Shown piece by piece: positions 48,844 to 58,040 of a DNA stretch of 64,000 nucleotides. Numbering within the stretch: position 1 is the first letter of the stretch; the number at the start of each line of letters is the position of its first letter. A program made the translations under genes and the position numbers. A model generated the notes under the pieces. The model worked only from the letters and a program-made list of their open reading frames with translations, was not told the DNA's origin and did no database searches. Origin of the DNA: Certhia americana (taxonomy: Eukaryota > Chordata > Aves > Passeriformes > Certhiidae); the NCBI GenBank assembly GCA_018697195.1, contig CM031870.1, forward strand, positions 2,419,984 through 2,483,983, written 5' to 3'.

Positions 48844-48915
48844 GGGGGGGGGGGGGGGGGGGAAGAAAGAAAGAAAAGAAAGAGAAAGAGGAGGAAGAGG
48901 GAGGGGAGGGAAGAA
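48844..48915. repeat. Poly-G tract followed by GA-rich simple sequence
   Basis: Nineteen consecutive G (48844-48862) run into 'aagaaagaaagaaaag' and 'aggaggaagagggagg' purine-only sequence. This gives over 70 bp of almost pure purine on the plus strand, capable of G-quadruplex or triplex structure. Confidence 0.9.
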
Positions 48916-48924
48916 AATCAGATA

Positions 48925-49145
48925 CACTTGTAACCTGATTACAACAGCCAGCTATGTGTGCAAAATCACAATGCAGCTCTATAATTAAATCTCTCTTTCC
49001 CCCTCCTGCCGAGCTCTTTCCTCTAACAGGCGCGGTACAAAAACAGTCGTTAGGACATCAAATTCCAGCTCCGACAAGAGGGGACTTTTTTGTCTATAGC
49101 TGCTCGGCTCCTCTTTAGGGAAATAATAATTATAAGCCCAGTGCC
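48925..49145. promoter_or_regulatory. CNE-like block
   Basis: Unique sequence with 'acctgattacaacagccag', 'ctctataattaaatctc' and 'gggaaataataattataag'. It lies just after the purine tract. A regulatory role is inference. Confidence 0.25.
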
Positions 49146-50589
49146 GCTGGCTGACGAGCTTTGTGGAGCAGAAAGGGCTCGTCTTGTCCAACCGCCCCTT
49201 CCCCCACGCAGAGGGCTGGTGATGGGAAAAGAGATGGGATAGCCCTGGGAGCCAGCCCTGGACACCCCATCCCTGTGCTGGATCCAGGGGGAGAGGGAAC
49301 CCTGGGGTTTAACAAGAGTCACAGACACTTCTCCCCCTCTTGCCCCGCTAAATCCACCTCATGTGTTTTAGCACCAGCAGTGTGGTGGCACAGGGCACTG
49401 CCGGGTGGGTCTGGATGTTTGGGAGTGCACAAAGCACCTGTGAGGGAGGTGAGGAGCCAGCCACAGCGTTTTCCCAAGGGCTTCTCCCCTGCCTGGCGCT
49501 TGGCTTCTCCAGCCAGATCTGGGTTGCAGGGTGGTGGGGGCACGCCACGCAAGGGATCAGGCCAGTGAACCCCAAAATCAGCAGGGAAGGGCCCCCCAGC
49601 ACGGTGGATGGGCAGGGGGAGCAGTGCTGGCAGCCTTTCCCCAGCCCTGCCTGTTGATGACTTGGATTTAATCCACATTGGTCACAGAGAGCTATTCCCA
49701 TCCCTGTGACACCCAGCACGAGCTTTTGCTGGCAGCTGCAGGCTGGATTCAGCCTCAGAGACCCAGTTCCTCGAGGGCAGGTTCCTGCTTGCTTCCTCGG
49801 GCTATTTTGGGAACAAGTCTTGCATCCCATCATTTTTCCTGCTGCCAGTCGAGCGAAGGTGCACTGAGCTTCTTGCAACCGGTGCAACGACTCACGGGAC
49901 GGCGAAGGAAAAAAAACCTGGCACCAGGAAACCTTCCAAAGGGCCCCAAAGTGCAAGATCCCCACCAGTGAGACAGGATTTATCCACCACACCTCGTCAT
50001 GGCAGCCGGCACGTGCGGGAGAGCGCGACCGAGGGCGGACGCGGGCTTTGCAACGCGCGGCGTGCGACACGGAAACTCGGATGCTGCTCCAATAAAGCTG
50101 TGCAGGTTTGGTTTTAATGGCAATTAACAGCTGTTAAAAGGGTGAAGGATCTATCCTGCTAACACCCAGTGCTTCTCGTGCCTTTCATGAAGGGATTTGA
50201 GAATACATTTGTGAGCGTTAATTTTGAGCCGCCCTAACGTACCCCGAGGAGGTGGATGGGTTTACCCTTGTTTTCAGGCAAGGAAGATGAAGCAGGCCAG
50301 GGCATGGTGTGGGGATGAGCATCCAGTTCTGGCACAGGTGGTGAAATCCATCGCTGGCTCTGGAAGAGGGGTGAGAGCAAGCCGGGGACCAGCTGGCAAC
50401 AACAGTGCAGTTTGCACCAGCATTTCCCCAGTCTTTTATTTTGTGGGGAGATTAACTTGGTGCAAAACCAAAGGCACTCACGAGTTTAACCTTCAGCAGG
50501 ACCCTTGTGCTGGGGGGAGGGGGGGGGCACGTAGGAAATCATCTTTCCCTGGGAGATGCTGCAAATCTGGATTTTCCAGTTCCTGGAGG

Positions 50590-51250
50590 GCTCTGCTTGT
50601 TTAAATTAGAAGCAGATAGGAGAGGTGAATTTTAAGAAGGACAGAGCAAAGGCACACAAGTATGCAGTTAACTTCTAAACTTCTTTCTCTGGCTCTCCCG
50701 CTGAGTAAATGCTTTAGGAGCTTCAAACCACAGCTTTTAATATCTCCTTAACATGCCCCGCGATTCCTTCCCCCCTGTCAAAACAGCGAGAGCAGCTGTG
50801 AATATTTTCCATTTTCGAATGTTTTGTATGCATACGAAAGTACCTACAGCTCCTGTGGGCTGGGCTAGGAAGAACTGCTGGAGCCAAGGGTATCTATTTT
50901 ATATCGAACCTTAAAATAGCACATGCTCCTGCCTCTCTCTTGCTCGTGTCCTGCATCCAGGAGGGTATTTTTGATTTAACTGACAGATCAAGGGAAAAAT
51001 CCCCAATTTACTCTGTTGATACAGAAGGTCTTGTCATTCCGAGCTCAGCTCACCTGGATGGAGGATTGTTTTAAACTCCCAAATGCAGAACCTGTAATAG
51101 CGGGGTGTTGTACAGGGACTGCAGTTTTGGGGAGGTTTCCCATGCACGTTTCTCCACTAAACCACATTTTTTCCGCTGAAAGGTGTAACTGCCGTTTCCG
51201 TGCCTTACAACCAATTTAGCAGCTGATCCGTAGCCAAAAAACGCAGGCAG
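50590..51250. promoter_or_regulatory. CNE-like block
   Basis: A long AT-rich, non-repetitive stretch ('tttcgaatgttttgtatgcatacgaaag', 'tatcgaaccttaaaatagcac', 'acaaccaatttagcagctg') with no ORF of interest. A regulatory role is inferred from composition only. Confidence 0.25.
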
Positions 51251-51682
51251 TAATTACAGCTTTGGGGTTGGTGCTCCTCTCAAAGTGCTCTCTGGGTTGT
51301 ACATGTCAGCCTTCCTCCCTGCCTAATTTCCCCCCCCGATATTGAATGAAAAAAGCTTATTATTAGGTAAAAGGGGAAAAAAAAAAATCCAGCTTGATGT
51401 ATCCAAGAGCCAGTCTAGCTGTGAAAAAAGCCCAGTACAGTGGCTTGGTGGAGATCGTGGAAAGCAAAGGGCAGTGTGGGGCAGGTCCTGGCACAGGGGG
51501 TCCCAGCTCGGGATTTGGGGTGGAAGTGAGTGCACGGGTGGCAGAGCAGGAAAACATGGTGGGATTGTACATAAATACCCACCCTCCTGTGCCAGGAAAG
51601 AAAAGAAATGCCATCAGTCTGTATTTGGACTCGAAACCAGCCTGGTTTGGGACATATTTGGCTTTACAAATCCCGGAGCTGC

Positions 51683-51800
51683 GGGATCAGAATTGCTGTG
51701 AATTGAGGGGAGGGCACCGATCACATCCCTGTGCACCCCCTGGGATCAGAATTGCTGTGAATTGAGGGGAGGGCACCGATCACATCCCTGTGCAACCCCT
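51683..51800. repeat. 59-bp tandem duplication (two copies)
   Basis: The unit starting gggatcagaattgctgtgaa occupies 51683-51741 and repeats at 51742-51800 with a single C/A difference near the end. Near-identity suggests a recent duplication, a VNTR, or possibly a sequencing or assembly stutter. Confidence 0.95.
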
Positions 51801-52967
51801 GGCCCCCTCTCCCTTCTTCCCTGCTCTGGCTGGGATGGTGAGGATGCTGCAGCCTGCAGCTGCTGCCAGGCACTGGGTACAGCCCCTGGCGAGGGTTCCT
51901 TCTTGGGCTCCCCCCTCCCCGCTGCCAGGCTGAGCACAAGGGTTATAATCAGGCAGGATTTATGGAGAAAACCGAAATCCCGAGCTGTTCTGGTCATTAA
52001 TCAGAAATTCTTTGCTCAGCTCCCAAACCGTTTCCCTGGGGATCTCCTTATTGGGACCCCCCACACTCCACAGCCCCCTCCCCACGGATGGCAGCTCCTT
52101 CATTGCAGGCACAGGGGCTGAGCTGGGCTGGGGAGAGACCCCAGGCTTTGGAATTATCCAAGCCCCCCCATTGATAAATAAATCACCATGGATGCTTTGG
52201 GATAAATCCCAGCAGGGCCCCCCTTGCCTTCAAATCCCACTCCTGTCCCTACAGGGTTGTATTTGGGGGGGATGGGGACCTTGCTGTCAGACTCGGTTCT
52301 GCTTTTAAGATGGGGAGGGGAGAAGGAATGAAATCAGGGCAAAGCTTTGCCGACGCGTTGGGATCGTCGCCGTCCGCGTTTTAATGTGATTTATGCCTGG
52401 ATTTCTAAATCCAGCCACTGACTGCACGCTTTAAATATAGCTCCAAAAAACACCCTGAAAACGTGTAGTAAGCACGTTAAAAACAGCGGGCGGAAAGGAT
52501 GCACAGCACCCCTCCAGCAAAGGATGGGGAGTTTATTGTGGGGAAAAAAAAAGGGGATTTGGGGGGGTCCCAGCAGCTGGGGATGGGGGTGCAGCAGGGC
52601 CTGTGCCCAGTCCGTGAGTGCAAATTCGAGAGCTGGGTTGGCAATGAAGGGGTGAGTGTCCACCACCCCCCACCCCTTGGCAGCCCCCCAAAACGGGGGA
52701 GATGCGATGGGGGTGGAGGGGGGCATCGGTTTGCTTCGCCTCCCACATCTCCAGAGAGCCTCTCCCAGCTCCCCCCAATCCCAGATTCCGCTCCCCCGTC
52801 CTACCTGCATCCCGGGAGGGGGTGGCAGAGCCCGGTGTGGGGCTGGGGGCTGCGAGCCCCGCACCGCTCCGCTGCCTCCTGCCCGCTCCCCTCCGCCTCC
52901 GCGGGGACCGGGACGGGGGCGGCCACCGGGAATTTCGTGTTGGTCCGGGGAGGGGAGAGAAGGGAAG

Positions 52968-53213
52968 AATGGAAAAAAGGAAGAAAACCGAAACAAGACA
53001 AACCGAATCAAAAAAAACCAAACCAAAACAAAAAAAAACCACAACAAAAAAAAACAAAAAAAAAAAAAAAAAAACCCAAAAAAAAAAAAAAAAGCAAAAA
53101 CAAAAAAAAAACCCAAAAAACACCTCCCCCCCAAAAAACACCACCAAAACAAAACAAAACAAAACAAAAAAAAACCAGGAAGAAACGCCAAAACAAAACA
53201 AAATGGAGAATAA
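52968..53213. repeat. Long A/C-rich low-complexity tract
   Basis: About 240 bp made almost wholly of A runs broken by C ('aaaccaaaccaaaacaaaa' type). Read on either strand it gives long artefactual Lys/Asn-rich or Phe-rich open frames. It repeats in part after the assembly gap. Confidence 0.9.
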
Positions 53214-53373
53214 ATAGGTGGCCGGGAGGGGAAGGGGGAAGGGAAAATAAAAGAAAATTAAGGAAAAAGCAGAAGGGGAGAGACGGAGGGAGAGGAGCCG
53301 GGCGCGCAGGGCGGGCGGGGGGTGCCCCCTCCCCGGGGAGGGCGGGGGGCGGCCCGGGGGCGGGCGGCACCGT
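53101..53373. repeat. 273-bp direct repeat, copy before the gap
   Basis: Base-for-base identical to 53514-53786 by reading the two copies side by side. It ends exactly at the first N with '...gcggcaccgt'. Two identical copies bracketing a 100-N gap suggest contig ends that overlap and were scaffolded without merging. Confidence 0.9.
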
Positions 53374-53473
53374 NNNNNNNNNNNNNNNNNNNNNNNNNNN
53401 NNNNNNNNNNNNNNNNNNNNNNNNNNNNNNNNNNNNNNNNNNNNNNNNNNNNNNNNNNNNNNNNNNNNNNNNN
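53374..53473. other. Assembly gap (100 N)
   Basis: Exactly 100 Ns, the conventional placeholder for a gap of unknown length. It lies inside A-rich and CpG-rich sequence that is difficult to sequence. Confidence 0.99.
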
Positions 53474-53513
53474 AACAAAAAAAAAAATCCAAAAACAAAA
53501 CAAAAAGCTCAAA

Positions 53514-53786
53514 CAAAAAAAAAACCCAAAAAACACCTCCCCCCCAAAAAACACCACCAAAACAAAACAAAACAAAACAAAAAAAAACCAGGAAGAAACG
53601 CCAAAACAAAACAAAATGGAGAATAAATAGGTGGCCGGGAGGGGAAGGGGGAAGGGAAAATAAAAGAAAATTAAGGAAAAAGCAGAAGGGGAGAGACGGA
53701 GGGAGAGGAGCCGGGCGCGCAGGGCGGGCGGGGGGTGCCCCCTCCCCGGGGAGGGCGGGGGGCGGCCCGGGGGCGGGCGGCACCGT
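53514..53786. repeat. 273-bp direct repeat, copy after the gap
   Basis: A perfect copy of 53101-53373 with offset 413. The A-rich sequence just upstream of it (53474-53513) resembles, with small differences, that before the first copy. Unique sequence continues from 53787. Confidence 0.9.
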
Positions 53787-53818
53787 GGGAACCTGCCGGG
53801 AACCGGGGGCACGGGGAT

Positions 53819-53929
53819 CGGGATGGGAACGGGAATGGGAGCAGGAATGGGAATGGGAATGGGAGCAGGAACGGGAATGGGAACGGGAATGGGAAAGGGG
53901 GGGGGGGGGGGGAGGGGGGGGGGGGGGGG
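53819..53929. repeat. GGGAAY/GGAGCA-type minisatellite ending in G16-A-G16
   Basis: About 13 irregular hexamer units of GGGAAT, GGGAAC or GGAGCA type run from 53819 to ~53894. They are followed by 16 G, one A and 16 G (53897-53929). The G-strand is the plus strand, and several G-quadruplexes are possible. Confidence 0.9.
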
Positions 53930-54193
53930 CATGGCGGGGCGGCGCTGCTCGGGACAACCCCCCCCACACCTACCCTCCTTCCCCGCCCCGATATTATTTT
54001 TAATAAAAATGTGTATTTTTGGAGAAAGCGCCGTTTTGCGCGGGGGAAAAACGTAGAAGCGGCCGGCACCCCCCCCAAATTGTACCCGCAGCCCCCCCAT
54101 TGTGGGGTGTCCCCAGCCGCTGGGGGAAATAATGGGGAGAAAAACAGGAGGGCTGGGATTTCATGTGGGAAACCAGGCGCGCCCGCAGGAGAG

Positions 54194-54222
54194 GGAATAA
54201 TAATAATAATAATAATAATAAA
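54194..54222. repeat. (AAT)n microsatellite
   Basis: Nine uninterrupted AAT units followed by a short A run. Confidence 0.9.
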
Positions 54223-54378
54223 AACCCAATCATAATAACAATTAGAAAAACGCGAATATTAGATCGGAAGGGCTTGGGTTTTTGGGTTTTTTTTTCCTTT
54301 TATTCCTTTTGGAGGGTGTTTTGCAGCAGCGATGCCCCAGCCAGGAGCTGCTGTACAAGATGGCTCCCGGCCGGGGGA

Positions 54379-54419
54379 AGGGGAGGAGGAGGAGGAGGAG
54401 GAGGAGGAGGAGGAGGAAG
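54379..54419. repeat. (GGA)n microsatellite
   Basis: About a dozen uninterrupted GGA/GAG units in a CpG-rich context. Confidence 0.9.
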
Positions 54420-55173
54420 GGCTGGAGTTGCAGGGAAGGGAGGGGGTGCCGTCCCCCCCTGCCCCGCCCGAGCCTGCTTTTTCTATTTTTTATTAGCATT
54501 TCCCTGATTTATGACATGCCAACCCCCCGGCCCGGGGACAGCGGCGGGGAGGTCCGGGCGTGAAGGCTCTAAACATTTATAAAATATGCTTTTAAAGCCA
54601 CATAAAAGCGATCAAACCATTAATATTTCGGGCCCCCCCTCACCCCCAATTCCCCCGGTTTTTTTTTTTGGTTTACTAAAGGAGATTGGGAAAAGAAGCG
54701 CCCTCCCCTTGGAGGCAGCGGGGTTTGAGCCCTCGCTTCTGACGCAGTTTTGCTCTTAAATATAAACATCAATATATATTATTATTATTGATTATTATTA
54801 TTTTCGCGTTAAACCAGGGCCTTGAGCAGCGTGAGAGCTTTTCGACAAACTCGATTTTGCTCGGAACGTTTAAAAATAAGCAGATTTTTGGGGCTGTTTC
54901 TCCTCTTTTCTGGCTCTGTGGGCGCCTCGAAACTCCTGTCCGGCGAGTTGGGGGTAGGGGGGAACGCTTTATTATTATTACTTTTAATTTATACCGGATT
55001 AAATTACTTTTTCCTCCTCCCTTTTCGGTTATAAGCCGATTTTTTGTTTAATTAAGTAAAGAAGCGGGGGGTGGCTTGAAGTTCGGGGGGGGAGTTGGCC
55101 CAGCGATTGGGGGTGTCCCCCCTCTCCCCGACCAGTGCTCTGGCTGCGTTTAAAGGGAAAAACACATAAAAAT

Positions 55174-55187
55174 GGGGGGGGGGGGGG
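55174..55187. repeat. Poly-G tract
   Basis: Fourteen consecutive G. Another long G run lies near 55270-55280. Confidence 0.9.
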
Positions 55188-55854
55188 AGGGAAAAAATAA
55201 ATTATTAAAAATCGGAAAGGGGAAAAAAAAAAAGGGAAAGAAAAGTAAAAAGTGGGGTGGCGGCAGTGATGGGGGGGGGGAGCCGTCCTCCCCAAAACCC
55301 AGAGGGGGGGAGTGTGTGTGTTGTCTCCTCCCCCAAGCTCCCTTTTCACCCTATTTTCAATTTTTGGGGAGGCGGAGCCGCGGGGAGGCAGGGGAACCTC
55401 CCCCGACTCCCCTCCCGGCCCTGAAAGGCCGCTTTTGTCCGCAGGCGGGGCCGTGGGAGAGGGCCCGGCGGCACTTCCCCCTCAGCCATCTTGTACCGGG
55501 CGGATGAGGATTTAACACCACGCAGTAATAAAAGAGGGTCGCGGGGCGCCTCCCCACTCAACGGCCCCCGCTCGGAGAGGGGGCAGCAAGGCCGCCCCCG
55601 CCACCGCGGGGCGGCCTGGGCGGAAACAGAAGCGGGAGCGCGGGGGGCGGGGGCGAGCGATGGGGAATGGAAAACTGCACGCTGTTTACCCGCCGTTGAT
55701 TGACATCGCAGCGGACCAAATGAGAAGGCGCAGCGAGCCGCGGGCCCGCCCCCGCGCCCAGAGAACAATGCGTGTTTCATAGCCCCGCCGCCGCCGTTTT
55801 TCAATACCAAATCCCCCGGTTTTTTAACTCCATCCCGCCGCGCTCGCCCGCCTC

Positions 55855-55976
55855 CCCTTTTTTTTTTTTTTAAATAATTTTTTTTCCCTCCTATTTTTTT
55901 ATTCCTCTCTTTTTTTAACCTCTTATCCTGTATTTTTTTTTTTTGTTTTGTTGTTGTTTTTTTTTTTTTTTTTTTC
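55855..55976. repeat. Long T-rich tract
   Basis: About 120 bp of mostly T, including several runs of 10 or more, directly before a CpG-rich segment starting near 55985. Similar T tracts occur at 56570-56638, 56874-56917, 57446-57490, 58676-58735, 58898-58914 and 59443-59486. Confidence 0.9.
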
Positions 55977-57490
55977 ACTCCTCTTCCCTAAGCGCCGCCG
56001 AGCAGCAGCAGAGCGGGGAAGGCCCGTGACGGGAGGGGTGGTGAGTGTGTGAGTGTGTGTTTGTGTGTGAGGAGGCGATGCCGCGCTCGCGGGCACCGGC
56101 AGCTCCATGGAGCGGCCGACACCGCGTCGTCCCGATCTGCTGCCCATGGGAGCGGAGCGGAGCAGCGGAGGAGAAGGGCGGCGGGGCAGGGCGGCGAGAC
56201 GCGCACCCCCCGACCCAAGCCCCGCACCGCCGCCATGCCCCGACAACAGGCGGCTGACCGCGCCGAGCAGTAGGGAAACCCGCACCGAATCCGCACACCC
56301 GACCCGCGGCGGCGGTCCCATGTACCACCCCCTCACTTCAACGTACCCTTTTCGCCACATCCTCCGCTTTGCCCTTTTTTAACACGTTTTCCACTTTTTT
56401 GATTACTTACAGCCGGGATCCGGCCGCTCCGAGCCCCCGGGGTGAGGCTGACCCCGAAGCAAGCACGCAGGCAGGGTTTAATTACTTTTCAAATCTACCA
56501 GAAAATAATTTTTTTTAAAGCCCAACAAAGCCAAGCAGTGAGATTTTTCGGGGTATAATTTTGGAATTTTTCTCTTCTTTCTTTCTTTCTTTTTTTTTCT
56601 GTTGTTTTTTTTTTTTTTTTTTTTTTGTTTTTTCTGGGTATTCTGGTATTTTAATCAAACCCTCCCGCGGAAGCCGGGCCGGGAGGCGGGACCGGAGCGG
56701 CGGGCTCCGGGGGGCTCCGGTACGCTTGCGAGAAGAACTTTGGGGGAAGAACCCCACGTTTTCCCGCAATATTTATTATTCTCGCTATCCCGGTGCAAAA
56801 ATACGCGTGCGAGTGGAGCCTTCATTAGGCTGAAGTACAAATCTGATAGTTTTTTATATATGGTTGGGTTGGGTTTTTTTGGTTTTTGTTTTTTTTTTTT
56901 TTTTTTTTTTTTTTTTGGCTGTGCCGGGAAATGATAATACGGGTTTTGTTTCCCGAGTGAAAGCGGCGTGGTGAAACAGGAAAAATAAAAATAAAAAAAG
57001 CCCAAACAACAGCCCAGCCGGTGTTTGGAGCCGTGGGAATGAGCTCCAGAAGAGGCGAGAACGAAACGGGGGGCGGCGGGAGGGAGACACGCCGCGGGAG
57101 CCGCGGCGGTGGAGAAATAAAAAAAAAAAGGCGAAAAAAAAAAATAAATTAAGAACTAAAAATTGTTAAAACAGGGGGAGGAAAAAAAAGAAGAAAAGAA
57201 AAAATTGGTAGTGGGGGGTGATGTTTTTTTTGTTGTTGTTTGGGGAGTGGCTGTGTTTGCTGTCCGGGGCGAAGCGGGTGATCGGTCACCGCCGGAGCCG
57301 GGCTGCGGGCGCTCCCCGGGGCTGCCGGCCGTGACAAAATGTAACTCGACGAAAAGTTTCATTCTTAAAATTTATTGTTTAAATAATTAGTTGTTGTTTG
57401 CTGTTATTTTTTTTTAACCCCTGCCTTTTGCTACAAGTTTTCCTTAGATTTTTTTTTTTTTTTTGTTTTTCCTTTTTTTTTTTTTTTTTT

Positions 57491-57526
57491 CGCGTTCTTC
57501 CCCTCTCTACCATCCACTCCGGGCAG
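57491..57526 (+). other. TNRC18: Candidate TNRC18 5'UTR exon end with strong donor
   Basis: GGGCAG|GTGAGG at 57521-57532 is a near-consensus splice donor. A 108-bp GT-AG intron (57527-57634) would join it to the coding exon. The exon's 5' limit is not visible because a 45-bp T-rich tract lies directly upstream. The element could equally be chance. Confidence 0.3.
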
Positions 57527-57634
57527 GTGAGGGGTGGGTTTTTTAGGGGTGGGGGTGGATTTTGGGGGTGCTGTAAGCAGCGGGGTGTAGGGGCATAGGC
57601 TCACCACACTCCCCCTTCTTTTCTCCCTTTGCAG

Positions 57635-58040
57635 GCAGCGCCGAGACCGCCGCGCCGGGGGCTGGCACCCGGCACCGCGCCATGGGACGCTTGGACGCAT
57701 TATTTTTGAAAACCATCGGATTGTTGGGGGAGGAGAGGAGGGAGGAGGGGGGGGTGGGTGCGGGGGGGAGGGGGGGCCGGGAGGCGGGGCGGTCGGCATC
57801 ATCGCCAGCGATCCGGGAGACTCCGGAAAGCCGGCGGTGGATGATGGATCGGCCCGAGATTTGTGGCCCCCCCGTCGGTGCACGGCCCCCCTCAGCTGCC
57901 TCTCGGGGTGGCCATGGAGAAGCCACCGCATGGGAGCCACAGGCCGCTGGCCCCCGCCGCCTTGGGGAACCATGGCGCCGGGCTCCACGCCGCCCTCCAG
58001 CCGGAAAATCTCGCATCTGGCAACAGCCCAACCCCACCGG
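57635..58040 (+). CDS. TNRC18: TNRC18 exon carrying the start of the coding sequence (partial gene)
   Basis: A pyrimidine tract and TTTGCAG acceptor (57633-57634) and a GGGTAAGC-type donor (CCGG|GTAAGC at 58041) define the exon. One frame reads SVHGPPQLPLGVAMEKPPHG. This aligns with what I recall of human TNRC18 near its N-terminus (SVHGPPPPLLSGLAMDSHRV). Position also fits: TNRC18 is the next same-strand gene after FBXL18 in human. TNRC18 is a large nuclear BAH-domain protein, reported in human as an H3K9me3 reader in silencing; the BAH domain lies far beyond this window. In the homologous frame the first ATG is 57914 (42 codons plus one base to the donor). The ATG-GAT at 57844, which resembles the ancestral MDG start, is out of frame with it. 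Confidence 0.65.
57682..58040 (+). other. TNRC18: Upstream ATG frame overlapping the TNRC18 start
   Basis: An ATG at 57682 in good context (GCGCCATGG) opens a frame (MGRLDALFLKTIGLL...) that stays open through the ATGs at 57841 and 57844 to the splice donor. It is out of frame with the TNRC18-like peptide. If transcribed, it is an overlapping upstream ORF or, less likely, an alternative N-terminus. Which frame continues depends on exon 2, which lies outside the window. Confidence 0.35.

Larger units (their letters stand above)
47686..52800. other. Intergenic DNA upstream of the TNRC18 CpG region
   Basis: No supported gene. It holds CNE-like blocks (48100-48345, 48925-49145, 50590-51250), a (TA)n microsatellite with a neighbouring poly-G/GA tract, a 59-bp tandem duplication, and a short CpG-rich patch at about 49985-50085. 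Confidence 0.5.

Noticed and set aside
52499..53969. Very long open frames on both strands (375 aa plus, 478 aa minus)
   Set aside because: They run through the 100-N gap and A/C-rich low-complexity sequence; the peptides are Lys/Asn-, Phe- or Pro-rich artefacts.
55993..56005. CAG triplets near the TNRC18 5' region
   Set aside because: Only three units and outside any supported coding sequence; not a trinucleotide-repeat tract.
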